From Perognathus longimembris pacificus (Eukaryota; Chordata; Mammalia; Rodentia; Heteromyidae): a stretch of 64,000 nucleotides of DNA. The notes beneath the pieces are model-generated. The model was given only the letters and a program-made list of their open reading frames with translations, made no database searches and had not been told where the DNA came from. The DNA is taken from positions 14,645,142-14,709,141 of the forward strand of contig NC_063171.1 of the NCBI RefSeq assembly GCF_023159225.1, read 5' to 3'. The position numbers and the translations under genes were made by a program. Of the stretch, positions 11,641 through 23,214 are shown piece by piece (position 1 is the first letter of the stretch; each line of letters begins with the position of its first letter).

Positions 11641-12717
11641 AAATCTTCATTTATGAAATTTGATGATTGTTTCTATCTTGCAGATTATTTTTTTCTGACA
11701 TATTTGAATGTGACAGAACGATCTCAAACTAAATGAATAAATTTTCTCATAAATTTTGGTTGGTATTTGCATTTATGTTGCGTTTTTCTGTTAAATTACA
11801 GATTTTAATTACTTTTTCATTTTAACAACTTTCTATTGCATAATAATTGGCTAAGGAGAGGCTCAGACCCATTCTAAAACATGTGCATCATCATTGTACT
11901 AAGGTTCTGTATGTAAACACATGGCTAAAGAGCTATCCTTACTTGGAATGTATCCCCAAATGACATAAAATAAAAACTTATTTGGACACAGCTGATATCT
12001 GCTTGTGAACTCTCTCTGTTATAAGACAGAAAATCACACAAATATATTATGTGTCACAGCTGTATACTAAACACTGCAATTATGAAATTCTGAACTAGGA
12101 AATTATACACTGTATATACGTATACATTTTTATGTGTGTATGCATGAGTCTTTTTCCCCATAAGAAGTCTTTTTTTTTGGTATCATTGATTCTAAGTTTT
12201 CAAACGTCATATTATTAAGTAGAAAATGACCCCTATAAAGTTGTCATATATGCATATCCTATCCAGGAAATAACTGATTTTTATAACAGTCATTTTAAAT
12301 ATACTGTTTTCATTATGTTGCTTCTGTGAACTATACAAAATTAAGTACAAAAAATATCTCTAGTTCCACAGATAGGTATTTTACTAATTTACTAATTTAA
12401 GTGCTTATAACATTTTACATGTTTAAAAATTGTTTTAGTAACAAAAACTGGTATTTGAGATAAGTTGCTAGATTTCATTGGACCCTCAAGCTAATCATGG
12501 AACAGCCTTTAGCCTCAGTTTTCTTATTTTGAATGTTAGAATAATAGCCCTCACTATATAACTACAATACAAGATGTAATTATAAGCATCTTAATAGCAG
12601 CATGACTTTAAGCAATCTTTGTTTCTGTGACTAAATTTATTCTTTAATACACAGCAAAAGGGAATGAGTTGCTCTTGAGTTGTGAAATCATTCACCAATT
12701 TCTTCCACATTTACAAT
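11641..12717. other. AT-rich spacer
   Basis: Nothing recognisable. Ends at the sharp GC rise that marks the LTR edge at 12718. Confidence 0.6.
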
Positions 12718-13216
12718 TGTCGGGGTCTTTGGCCCCCAGCGCTCTCCTGACCTGTGCTAGAGATGGGGAAGCACGCCCTGACTGGGGCAGGCCAAGAAAG
12801 GAGAAGGGCCCGCACCCAGCCCCCCCCTCACCAGAGGACAGTCAGATGAGTCCGGGAGAAATATCTTGAGCACGTCTCGCTTTATTGAAATAAGCTCTGA
12901 TCTTAAATAGGTCAAAGAGAGGCAGTCAGGGAAGGGGTGTACACGTACCTATCTAGGGACTGTGAAGGGAGGCCTGAGCTGTCCGTCAAGGGTGGAGGTC
13001 TGAGGGACCAATCCTAAGAGGCGGCCTAATTCTACGTCACAGCCCACAGGACCGCCTCCAGGTTCACCACCAGGCACCATCTTGGTCACACGTGGTCCCA
13101 AGGCTGGGAAGAGGGGCCAGCTAGAACTGCCTTTCCAGGTTCCACATAATAGCCACACGTGACCCCAGCGCTGGGAAACAGGCGGGGCCAGCTAAGGCAT
13201 CCAGGTATGCCCCACA
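12718..13216 (-). repeat. 3' LTR of the provirus
   Basis: A 499-bp LTR bounded by TG (plus-strand 12718) and CA (13215-13216), so on the minus strand it begins TGTGGGGC and ends CCCCGACA. The AATAAA signal lies at 12886-12881 (minus) and a TATTTAA TATA-like box at about 12911-12904. It is directly preceded, in proviral sense, by a polypurine tract, which fixes orientation and boundary. Confidence 0.88.
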
Positions 13217-13229
13217 TCTCCCCCTCTTT
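13217..13229 (-). promoter_or_regulatory. Polypurine tract
   Basis: On the minus strand AAAGAGGGGGAGA abuts the LTR start exactly. This is the plus-strand DNA primer of retroviral reverse transcription. Confidence 0.85.
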
Positions 13230-14250
13230 GTTTTTATTAGCAGGTGGCCACCCTACTTGAGAGTGTGCCTGTGTTAGGTTGCCCCCCTCTGGAGATCTTA
13301 CCCATCATTGACTACCACTCTAGCATTCAGGCAAACCTACCTGCAGGGCTTGCCAGCCCAGTGGAATAACTCGGGGGGTGGGTGGGAATGAATTGACACT
13401 CAAGGAGGCCCTGTTATTTTTGCCTCACGCCTGTACACCCTGGTAGGCTGCACATTCTGGTAGGGGCCATGGCCAACCTCATAGGGTTCCCAATCGGCTA
13501 AAGGCAGCATATTGCTGTCAGACCACCATTAACTGGACAGCTCTGGCTCATTGCTTAAGAAATAGGGGAAGCCTGTTAACCACACAAGGGTTAAGTGTAA
13601 ACACAGAGGAAAATGTAAACACAAGGCAAATGTAAACATAAGGATCCTGGGGGATCTCTCCCACAAGGGGGAGAAGGTAAGGGAGCCACCCATTTAGCTC
13701 AGTCTAGGGAAAATTGGAGTTCAGTCCATTTTGGCACCGCTCAGGATAAAGCAGGGAGAGTCCCCCTTCTCTGGCGGCGAGCAGGTCCAGGCCCTGGCGA
13801 TTCTGGAGGTCCATGGCAGCCGAGGTGCTAGTAACTTAATGCATATCATTGGTAGACAGTTTATCGTAAACATGAAGCAAGGTGCCAAGACCCTCAACGC
13901 CAATTTCCCCCAACGAGAACCCCTAAACTCAGCAACAGGGGAAAGACAAAAGGGAAACAGTGAAAACTCCATTCCAGTTCATTGGCAAAGCTGTAGGCTA
14001 TATTGCCACATGGAAACATTGAGCCATAAAGACATCGAGGTAGAGTCCCACAAGGCAAGTAGTGCCAGGAAACTTGAAGGAAGGGAGGCTGGCTGCCTCC
14101 ACTGTGGTCCACAATTGCTGATACACGCAGGCAAGTTTCCTGTATTTCCAGGAAAGAGCCGGAAGAAATACACCATGGTCTTTTACAATCCTAGAGAGAA
14201 CAAACAAGGAAGTATACCTCAAGAGGGGGTGCTCTTGGGTAGATATTATG
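13230..14250 (-). pseudogene. env: env remnant (transmembrane-subunit region)
   Basis: Between the integrase end and the polypurine tract there is only about 1 kb, too short for a full surface plus transmembrane env. The minus-strand translation around 13825-13735 keeps the conserved heptad/immunosuppressive-domain-like segment and the following cysteine area typical of type-D/gammaretroviral transmembrane subunits. The rest is unrecognisable or shifted. Stops and frame changes occur throughout, so this is a dead remnant with most of the surface subunit deleted. The 225-codon plus-strand open frame at 13731-14408 is antisense to this region and is not a gene. Confidence 0.65.
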
Positions 14251-15170
14251 GTGAACAATATTTTAGGTTTCTAGCAGGTATACAAATTGGGCTTGGTTCC
14301 ATAATCGGGAAAACGCATCCAAAGCCCCTTCCCATGCTAATAAGTGGGTCAGGACCTCACCATGATCCAGTAACGGGGTCATTTCATTGGACTTCCTCCT
14401 TTAAATAAGGTGTCTGATTTGACCAATGCCTCTGAAAAGCCATCAGAGGTTGGTCTTTGGAAAAATTTAAAGTATTTGTTGTAAGCATGGCTATCCTTAA
14501 CTGGTCATGAGGGTTGCTTCCCCCTTTTTGTTTCATTAATTGGTCCTTTAGAGTCTTATTATACCTTTCAATTATGGCTTGACCCCTTGGATTTTACGGT
14601 ATTCCAGTGGTGTGTTTAATATTCCATATTTGAAAAAATGTTTGCAATGGTTTGCTTATAAAGCAAGGCTTATTATCTGTCTTTACCTGTAGGGGTAGCC
14701 CCAGGATGGCAAAACATTGTAGGAAATGGCTATCAGCATGGTGGGCCCTTTCACCTGAATGGGCAGTTGCCCAACAAGCATGTGAGTGAGTGGGTGTCTA
14801 TAGACATTGATATATATATATATATAAAATAAATAAATATATATATATTTTTTAATTTTCCAAAGGGAGCATAGTGGGTCACATCAGTTTGCCAGATAAC
14901 ATTAGGCTTAAGGCCTCTGGGGTTAACTCCAGGAGATTGCAGAGGCAGGACCTGCAGGAATGGCATACATGATTTGCATGTCCTTATGATCTTTTGTAAG
15001 TCCTTTAAAGGAACCAGGGGGAGTCTTTGATGTAACCCTCTCCAATTTAAATGCATAAGCTTATGAAATCCTTGAGCCATTTGAAAATTTTGAGGCTGTG
15101 CAGTGGCTATGGCTATAATAGTCCCATTAGTAGCCAGTTGATCAGCCATTTGGTTTCCTTGTGCCAAATT
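14251..15170 (-). pseudogene. pol: pol remnant: integrase
   Basis: Integrase joins viral DNA ends to the host chromosome. On the minus strand I see, in order, the N-terminal zinc-finger pattern (His-X3-His near 15070, Cys-X2-Cys near 14970), the first catalytic Asp in a W-Q-T-D context near 14895, the second Asp in T-D-N near 14670 and the catalytic Glu in I-I-E-R near 14555, then a C-terminal region with the G-P-D-P motif near 14360. The D,D,E triad is thus still encoded. Frames are broken by an (AT)n expansion between the first and second Asp (14808-14853), a small 4-base repeat just after it, and in-frame stops further on. Confidence 0.85.
14808..14853. repeat. (AT)n microsatellite inside integrase
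   Basis: Interrupted AT/AAAT repeat. On the minus strand it reads through without a stop and adds roughly a dozen Tyr/Ile/Phe codons to the integrase core. Confidence 0.9.
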
Positions 15171-15595
15171 TCCAGCAGCTCTTGGTGTCCTCTGTGATGC
15201 TGTAAAAAGATGGGCTCAGCCGGTTCCTTTAGTAAGGACCGTACTTGGATCATTAAGGGAGTAATTGGATTTTTATCTAGTTTAATGTATGAGGACACTA
15301 GGGTTGGTAACAAATTAACTACATACAAACTATCAGAAAACAGGCTCATCGGTTGTTGGACATGGGTTAGTGCCAGGGCAACTGTGTATAGCTCCTTAAA
15401 CTGTGCAGACCCTGTAACTGGCTCAAAGTAGTGGGTGGAGGTGGAGTATATCACCGCTCAAAGTAGTGGGTGGAGGTGGAGTATATCACCGCAGCAGATC
15501 CCGCTTTTCCTCTGTCAGTAAAAACATTTACAGCTTTAATAAGAGGTTTGGTAGAGAAAAGTATGGGGGGAGTCCACTGTAACCTCGAAAATCAT
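15113..15595 (-). pseudogene. pol: pol remnant: RNase H
   Basis: RNase H of reverse transcriptase removes the RNA strand of RNA/DNA hybrids. The minus-strand frame 15454-15113 keeps the conserved E-L-Y-T-V-A region, the S-D-S-L-Y-V-V motif with its catalytic Asp, and the H-H-R-G-H segment. The first catalytic Asp (F-T-D context) lies near 15515, in a different frame because of a 35-bp tandem duplication at 15421-15490. Only about 80 bp of upstream pol is recognisable before the provirus ends. Confidence 0.85.
15421..15490. repeat. 35-bp perfect tandem duplication in pol
   Basis: Bases 15421-15455 are repeated exactly at 15456-15490. Length 35 is not a multiple of three, so it breaks the RNase H frame. 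Confidence 0.95.
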
Positions 15596-15600
15596 AGTGG

Positions 15601-17504
15601 TGATTCAGACAGTGGTGAATCAGACAACCTGATTCAAGATTTGTTTCTATAACTGAAATTAAAAATAAATATACTCACTTAAGCTCTATAATTGAGAAGA
15701 AATAAATGTTTAGATCCTAATTTACAACAGCTGTCACAATTCTATAGCTGGACTTTAATATCAAACTGTTGAAGATCTTTTCCCATGACAATAATAACAA
15801 CGTAGTCCACTCCTTATGCATTAATCATTCTGTGACTAATGAACAAAAAGACAATATAAAATGTCCTGAGAGACAAAGCTGACAAAATTTTTTGTTTATG
15901 AGTTTCAGGAGATCTAAAGTGCATATGTGTGTTTGTGAATGTTTGTATTTTAGAAAAAAATATTGCCAATATATACATGCTGGTTTAATTCCCCAATAAT
16001 GTAAAAGTCAAAATATTTTTCCTAAGTTATTCTGTATTTTTATAATACTTTCTTTTTTATGCCTTGACATGTATATTTTATTTAATCAGGAAAGCATCAT
16101 CAAGGATCAAGTTAACTTTTATTGATCACTTATATTTTCCAGTAATAGAGAGAATTATTTTAATTGGACCCTTATAACATTAGGACCTTATGGATTTCAC
16201 CAATCCTACATTATAAATCAATATGTTTGTGCAACTATAGAATTATTTTGCTAGTGTAAATTAGTTTCTAGCTAAAAATTGAATGTATTCTAAAATAAAC
16301 ATTAACTTGTTGATATAATAAACCAGCTAATGACTGTATGACATATGACATAAAATCTCTAGATTTTGTAAGACATAAAATCTCTAGAAAATTGCATGAA
16401 CAAATAAAAAACTGAATATAAAAGAAAATAATGTGCTAGCAGAAATAAAAAAGTGAGTTAAAAGTATCATGGTTACTTAGGAAAATAAGCATCCTCATAA
16501 CTGAGTCAAATGATGGTTTTATTAACTTTCTGACAGTTTTAACGTGTTACATGTTGCTCAATTCTAACTTCAAAATCAAAATCTAGACATGTTGCAACAA
16601 AAAATAATAGCATATTATAGTGTATAAGCAGCATATTTTAAGTAGATAATTGAAGAAAGAGTTTTGAGAAAAATGTCTATACTGATAGATTAGGGGAAAC
16701 TGTAAAAAGGAATTATTGAGTATTTTAACTCAATTTCTTCCTTAATGCATCACAAAATAGTTAAATGAAGAGAAGAAAGGAAAAGGAAGATACTGAAAAA
16801 AGGCTACGAATCAAAGGAAGATTTTGTATCAAAGGAAGATTTTGGTATTAATGGTTTGTTTTCTTCAATTCTCATTCCTTAACTAGCCTATGGTGTTAGA
16901 AATAACATCATGTGTTTTTAAACAACAGACTACTTAAAATTGGAAATCACATTGTACTATTTGTACTCTGTCTTAGTCAATTATTTTTGCTCTGCCTTTA
17001 GACAGAAATAATTACAAAAGTAAACACAGAGGACTCAAACACACACACATACACATGAATATAATATACTTATTTATCCATATCTCCTTCATGACACTGG
17101 TTCTCATGCTTCAGTTGCAAAACAAAATATGAAAATTTAAAAGAAGACTTTTTATCCTTTAGAGCTACATTAAATTATGGAATACATCTTTATGCTTTAT
17201 AATTTACAATTTTTGTAAAATGGTTTGTTTTTTAAGAAACTTATTGTATCATTTTTAAAACTATTTTGTTTTCATTTTAATGATTGCAATGTTTCTTTCT
17301 ATTTATTTGTCATTTCTCCAGTAAAAAATTAAGAATGTAAGTTGATCTTATTCCTCTTTAGTCTATGTGGGACTTATATTTGAAATTGCCACATGTAGTA
17401 ATGTAATATAAATAATATAAAGCATAACATGACACCTTGCAGAAAAAGAAAAATCAATGTTTTGCTTTGTTGCTTCAGACATAATCACACTTCATAGCTC
17501 AAGC
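15601..17504. other. AT-rich spacer
   Basis: No gene. Small local duplications occur: 'gacataaaatctctaga' near 16345-16390, and a unit of about 18 bp ('atcaaaggaagattttg') near 16810-16845. Confidence 0.65.
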
Positions 17505-17580
17505 AATTCTTGTGTTTATGAGCCTTGTTCAGCCTCCTTAATCTTGGGATTACAGGCCTACACTACCAGGTAGGCATTCA
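17505..17580 (-). repeat. 7SL/B1-like SINE half
   Basis: Plus strand 'ttgggattacaggcctacac' and 'cagcctccttaatc' are the complement of an Alu/B1-type head. Confidence 0.65.
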
Positions 17581-18529
17581 GTGACAGATAATACATTATT
17601 AGTTTTTAACTTGAAAATGCAGTTTCCTATTCTAAAATTACAACAATGAAAACTTGCATCATACCTTATTTAATGTAAGTGCTTAAACTTATCAGTATAT
17701 TCTAATTTTATATGTAGCATCCTATCACACAGTATTTTTGTCTTTAATGCTCAAATTGATAATTCATGGTTTCTATTATACAGTGAGGGATATCAAAATT
17801 CCTTCAAAATGCATAATGATTGAACTGAGAAGAAAATAATATTTGTAAATTCCTTGTCATTTTTAATGCTTTTCAGGTTTTCAGTATTGCATGTCTGCTT
17901 TCATAACATTTAACTATATGCCTATCTCTACTACTAATATAGAGGGGTTCTCTAATGGAGTTAAGGTCTGGAAATTTTTGAAAAAAATCACTCGTCATTA
18001 ATCAATAGATCTGTCTTCTCCCCAAGGAAAATAATTAACAACACAGATCACCAGTTCCTTCCACTCAGTTTCCTACAGAAATTCTTCTATTGGCTACAAA
18101 GCTCCCCTACTCTGTCAACCAACACAAACAATTCACAGTCTACCACTAAAGAGAGTCTGATAGATGGCTACATAGTGGAAATTATGCAGTCAGGAAGTAG
18201 GGGAAAAGGAGGCTGACCAGTTGTTAATTGGGAAATCCTCTACAATAACTATGTTTGATTGATTTTGGCCTTTTGATATCCTAATTGTTACTAATGTTCT
18301 AAGGTGTACTTACAAATCATGTAACATGAGCTACTAAGTGAATCCCATAAATTTCTGCAGGCCCTAAAACAAAGGCTGTTATTTCTACATAGGATAAATT
18401 TATCCTATAGAACAAAAAATTTAACAGTAGATATTGTGTAGTAAATGATATTGCTCTCCATCAGATATCTCAAGCAATGTTTGACCCACTAAAGTACTCA
18501 ATGTAATCCATTAAATACATAATAAATTT
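17581..18529. other. AT-rich spacer
   Basis: Nothing recognisable. Confidence 0.6.
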
Positions 18530-18740
18530 AAATATATATCTGCATTTATATATAACATATAACATATTTTATACAATATATTATATATAATACGACATTA
18601 TATATTCTATAACACATTATATTTTACATATCATATATTTATATAATATATATAAATAATACACATATTTACTATTATTTACTATATTTATTTACTATAT
18701 TAATATATATTTATATATTATATTAATGTATATTTTTTTC
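18530..18740. repeat. AT-only low-complexity tract
   Basis: About 210 bp made almost entirely of A and T (irregular TATA/ATTTA units). Confidence 0.9.
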
Positions 18741-19282
18741 TTTATATAATTTGTCTTTCAACTTCTGCACTTCCATTAATCAGTACTGCCTTGTAAGTAC
18801 TACCTAAGTAAGTAAGTAATGGCAAAAGTATTAGTAATGCAATATATTTCTGCCCCATAGGCACTCAGAATACCCATCACAGCAAACAAAATATCTTGAT
18901 ATGGAAACTTTTTGAAAAATAAATTATATTTTCTGTGACAGAAAAGTCATTGAGAGCTAGAACATGACAAAAAATGTACATTTCACAGCCCTTCAGATAA
19001 GTTGTATTACTTCTATATAAATACAGCTATATCTATATAGGCCAGGAATTATTAAATTATTAATTACTATTTTATAAAACTTTCATACAAATAGGGAGGC
19101 GTTACTTAAGTGACTCTAATGCTATGTTATTTAGATTTTAGTTATAAATTAGTGGCTCACTAATAGACACACTTAGGAATGGAAAATGTTCCTGTTGGGT
19201 CCTATGTGCCACCCTGGGTCACTATTCCTCATTCTTTTATGTGTCCTCCTCGGCTTCAGGAAATTGATCAAAGAGATTCCAA
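18741..19282. other. AT-rich spacer
   Basis: Nothing recognisable. Confidence 0.6.
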
Positions 19283-19510
19283 CCTGGCCTCGGTGGCTCA
19301 CACCTGTAATCCTAGCTACTCACGAGGCTGAGATCTAAGGATCGTGGTTCAAAGCCAGCCTGGCAGGAAAGTCCATGAGACTCCCAGCTCCAGTTAACCA
19401 GCAGAAAATCGGAAGTGGAACTGTGGCTCAAACTGATAGAGCACTAGCCTTGGGCTGAAGAACTCAGGGACAGCGCCCAGTCTGAGTTCACGCCCCACAA
19501 CCAACAACAA
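19283..19510 (+). mobile_element. 7SL-headed dimeric SINE (7SL-Geo type)
   Basis: Left half is 7SL/B1-like ('ggtggctcacacctgtaatc', 'agctactcacgaggctgag', 'caaagccagcctggcagg'). The right half from about 19410 matches the right monomer of the ID-headed SINEs ('ggaactgtggctcaaactga', 'agcactagccttgggc', 'cagggacagcgcccag'). Ends in a CAACAAAAAG-type tail. Flanks 'aaagagattc' and 'aaacagattc' may be a decayed target duplication. Confidence 0.88.
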
Positions 19511-20307
19511 AAAGAAAAAGAAACAGATTCTGGTATTGATTATGTATAGGAAGAATGCACAGAAGAGTTCAAATATTTGAGAAAAGAAGAAGAAAAAATA
19601 CACACAAAAAAACACCTTCTTCTCACTGTTATGACACAGCATAAGTAACTAGCATATTGAAGCCAGCTCCTTGCACATGTCAAAGCTCAACTTTTTTCAC
19701 TTCTTCCCAGATTTGTTTGTAGTGACATCAGGTGGGTAGTATAAAACTGGTGATTGTGGTTCTATTTAAAGCATAGAAATTAAGTGATTAGTATCAATTG
19801 TACTTTTTAAGTCCTGATTACCAAGTGTAGGTGGTCTCTTTCTATCATATTATTTCTGTAATGTTATAAAGGGAGCATCCTTCTGCTCATAGGTAGTTTC
19901 ATTTTCAGTCACGAATTTATATCCCCAGTATCTGAGGAATGCTACCATAATATACAGAAACTAAAGCCATTATTGAAGGGAATGTATTATTTGTTTATTA
20001 ACTTAGTTTTGTGATTGGCTGTCCCTACGGAGTACAAACTGGACCCACTCTCTATGTGGTCTATTTTAGCCTCAAACTCAAAATTCTCCTGTTTTATCCT
20101 CCTGAAAACTAGAACAGGTATATGCCTCCATGTGTTGCAGATAAAGTTGTGTACAGTCAAAATTAATCAAGAGCAAAAACGTAATTGATAAACACAATTT
20201 TGCTACATTAAAATTTTAATTATTGCTCTATATCTCTGAGTTTAATTTTTTACACTAAGAAATGCATTTATTTTACAACCCAATGGAGAGAAGAATCCAA
20301 TATTTAT
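19511..20307. other. AT-rich spacer
   Basis: Nothing recognisable. Confidence 0.6.
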
Positions 20308-20535
20308 TTCCATTTGGTGGTTCACACTTGTAATCCTAGTTACCTAATGGGCTGAGATTTGAGGATCTTCGTTTAAAGCCAGCCTTGGCAGGAAAGTCTG
20401 TGAAACTTTCATTTCCAATTCACTATCCAAAAGGCAGAAAAGGTGCTGTGTCTCAAGGTGGTACAGCACTAGTATTGAGTACAAAAGCTCAGGGACAGTG
20501 CCCAGGCCCTGAGTTCAAACCCCAGGATCAACACC
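20308..20535 (+). mobile_element. 7SL-headed dimeric SINE (7SL-Geo type)
   Basis: Same build as 19283-19510. Its right monomer keeps a perfect tRNA-type B box (GTTCAAACC, 20513-20521) and an A-box-like 'tgtctcaaggtgg' upstream. Confidence 0.85.
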
Positions 20536-21386
20536 AATCTAAGTTTAATTTTATGAATTATGTTTTCTCTCAGAACATTTTAACAAAGGAAAGAAATTAT
20601 TCTTTTATTTTATTATTTTTTATTTTATTATTTGACCTTTGCTCTTCCTATCTTTTGGAAACAATGACATATGCATATGAGTAATGATACATAATATCAC
20701 ATTTATCACAGTGGTAGAAAAATACTGTGAAAAATGACAATAAAAATGAACATTCTCACCCACACATCTCTATGTCCAGGAATGAAGACTGATGGGGTGG
20801 TATATAATTGTCCAGTGTTACATCTATTGTTAACCTGTGGTGCATTGCAAGCTAAAAAAAAAAAAAAAAGAGAGAGAGAGAAAAAGAAAAAGAACAACAA
20901 CAAACAACCTGTCAACCTTTCATCAGCTACAAGTACATAATGCCATTAGAAATAAAATTGAGCTTTTCTCAGAGACCTTATCACCTATTCCTTTGAAGTT
21001 GCAGAGCAAGTTTTTCACTTACCATGATAACTACAACTCCAATCCTGTAATTATTGCTTATTACAATTATGGAAGTAGCATGTTATTCTGAGAGCTATTT
21101 CACTGAGACATAAAAATGAGGTTCTGACCATCTCATTATTATAGGTCTCATATCATAATAAGTCAGCATAATTGCTGATCTCTTGTTCCATGTCTGACAT
21201 CAATTTGATAATTAAAATTCTCCACAGGAAATCCACTCCTCTTTTATTCAGTGGTATGAACAGTTTGAGACGCACTCATGTTCACTTACCAGTGTCTGAC
21301 TTTCCTATATTTTTTTCTTTTTCCTGCAAAATGGTTTTCAGAGATAATTGAATAAGTGAAAAAATTAGCAAGATTTGATTTCATTT
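20536..21386. other. Spacer with poly-A / GA tract
   Basis: Holds an A-run followed by (GA)n and AAAAAG repeats at about 20852-20900. Open frames across it (20734-20940, 20837-21091) are low-complexity artefacts. Confidence 0.65.
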
Positions 21387-21390
21387 ACAT

Positions 21391-21394
<4 letters not shown>

Positions 21395-21425
<31 letters not shown>

Positions 21426-21616
21426 GCCAGTCCTGGGGCTTGGTCTCAGGGTCTGAGCACTGTCCCTGGCTTCTTTTTGCTCAAGGCTAGCATTCTGCCA
21501 CTTGAGCCACAGCGCCACTTCTGGCCATTTTCTGTATATGTGGTGCTGGGGAATTGAACCCAGGGCTTCATGTATACGAGGTGAGCACTCTTGCCACTAG
21601 GCCATATCCCCAGCCC
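21395..21616 (-). mobile_element. IDL-Geo SINE
   Basis: Minus-strand dimer with a long T-tail (21392-21424), the complement of the right monomer, then the ID-like left monomer ending 'atatccccagccc'. ACATGTTT occurs on both sides (21387-21394 and 21617-21624), consistent with a short target duplication partly merged with the tail. Confidence 0.92.
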
Positions 21617-21624
21617 ACATGTTT

Positions 21625-22739
21625 GCTTTTTAACAAGGAATGTTTTGGATCTCTCGTTGATATCATAAACTTAGCCCAAATAAAGGATTCTTTTCTAAGT
21701 GGGTAGAGTTAGTTAACTCTGTGCATTGCTTTTAATGCAATGCATTTTCAGTATGATTAAGGCGGAGGCATTGTCTCACAGACCCAAAAGCAAGAAAATA
21801 TCTGTTTGGATCCAGATTTTTTTTTTCCCTAAGGTTTTCCACTTTTTGTTTGATTTTAAAACTGAGCAGACATGGGATGTGAAATACCACCAATTCTGTT
21901 TTGTTTCTTAGTGAGGTTCATAAAGTTCAGATATATCTAGTTAAGTTAATGATACAAAACCAAAACCTTTTAATCAAAGGCAGGATCCTAACATCTTTTT
22001 TTAGCCAAAGAAAGAAGACAAGGTAAAACTGAAGATGAGCAGCTAGGGCAAAGTGGTTTGCTTAGGGCAGTTCTTAGCTTTAGTAAATGTTTGCAGGAAG
22101 GGCCTCATTACAATAACATAGGGCTTTGACCTTTCCTTGCTCATGCATTGGAAAACTGATGAATTCATTCCAACATGCAGCAAATTTCTCTAAAGTCTGC
22201 TTTACCATGTTTTCTGTTTTTCTTTTTCCTCGATAATAAACATTTGTCTTTTCTGAAACCTTGGAACATCTTCGTGATGTCAAAAGTTCTGAGTAAGTGG
22301 TTGGAACAGATAAGTTTGTAAACCATATAAATTTCAGCCATATAAATTAAGGAAACGGAATAGAAAACTTCAAAGTGTACTCTGGTGACATACTTGAAGA
22401 ATTTTAAATTGCATACATGTATTTTTAAAATAAAAATCTCCAAGAAAATATTGTGAAGAAATTATTTTGTAAATTATGAATAAACTTTTATACAATTTAC
22501 TCTTGAAAAATAGTATCAATTAGTCCTTTAAATATATCAAATTAAAGGTTAGACTGAATGAGGAAGTATTCTTTGAAATATTTATGTCAGTCTGTGTATC
22601 AGACTTATAATAGAACTATAGTCATTCTGCAAATTTAGAGGCATTTTCAAGGAACAACAAATTTTATAGTCATGTAAAATCTATCTTACCATCATCTATT
22701 ATAAGGTTAGTAATTTGAGTTGAATAAATCATCTTTAAG
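21625..22739. other. AT-rich spacer
   Basis: Nothing recognisable. Short minus-strand open frames (22080-22443) have no family resemblance. Confidence 0.6.
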
Positions 22740-22945
22740 CTGGCCACCAGTTCTTAATGTCTGTAATCCTGTCTACTCAGGTGGCTGATACCAGAGGATC
22801 AAGATTTGAAGCTAGCCAGGGTGGACATATCTATCCTGTAAAAACCAGGTAGAGGCATGGCTTAAATCGTAGAGCATCAGCCATGAGGAAAATCAATGAG
22901 CAAGAGCAAAATGCCCTAATATTCAAAAATAAATAAATATTTAAA
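22740..22945 (+). repeat. Old 7SL-headed dimeric SINE
   Basis: Head with 'atgtctgtaatcctgtctac' and a diverged right monomer ('tcgtagagcatcagccatga'), then an AAATAAATAAAT tail. Confidence 0.65.
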
Positions 22946-22974
22946 AAGTATCCTTGAAAATGTTTACCCCTAAT

Positions 22975-23190
22975 ATGCTGGACCTGGTAATTCACACCTG
23001 GAATCACTGCAAATAGAATTGGAGAGATTTAGAGTTTGAAGAACATCCTACCCTCCCTCCCCTGGCAAAAATAAATAAAAATTCCATCTCAATAATTTGA
23101 TTCAATTTGCATATGTAATCCAAGCTATTGAGGAAGCATAGGTACCAGGATTATGTGGATAAAGCTCAAAACCTACTGAAAAATATGTAA
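22975..23190 (+). repeat. Old 7SL/B1-like SINE fragments
   Basis: 'ctggacctggtaattcacac' (22980) and 'atgtaatccaagctattgag' (23114) look like two decayed 7SL-type heads. Confidence 0.45.
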
Positions 23191-23214
23191 AGCCAAAAAA
23201 AGTGCTTATGATAC

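Larger units (their letters stand above)
12718..15600 (-). mobile_element. Truncated class II (betaretrovirus-like) provirus
   Basis: A minus-strand endogenous retrovirus keeping its 3' third: RNase H, integrase, a shortened env region, polypurine tract and 3' LTR, in the correct proviral order from right to left. The 5' LTR, gag, protease and most of the reverse transcriptase are absent; recognisable sequence stops near 15600. Integrase wording and the post-integrase region are betaretroviral in style (IAP/MMTV/type-D group). Frames are broken many times, so it cannot make intact proteins. I cannot assign a named subfamily from sequence alone. Confidence 0.88.

Noticed and set aside
13731..14408. 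225-codon plus-strand open frame
   Set aside because: It lies antisense to the env/integrase remnant of the minus-strand provirus and shows no recognisable protein family.
18530..18740. AT-only tract as replication origin or matrix-attachment site
   Set aside because: Composition alone is not evidence of function; fits low-complexity DNA.
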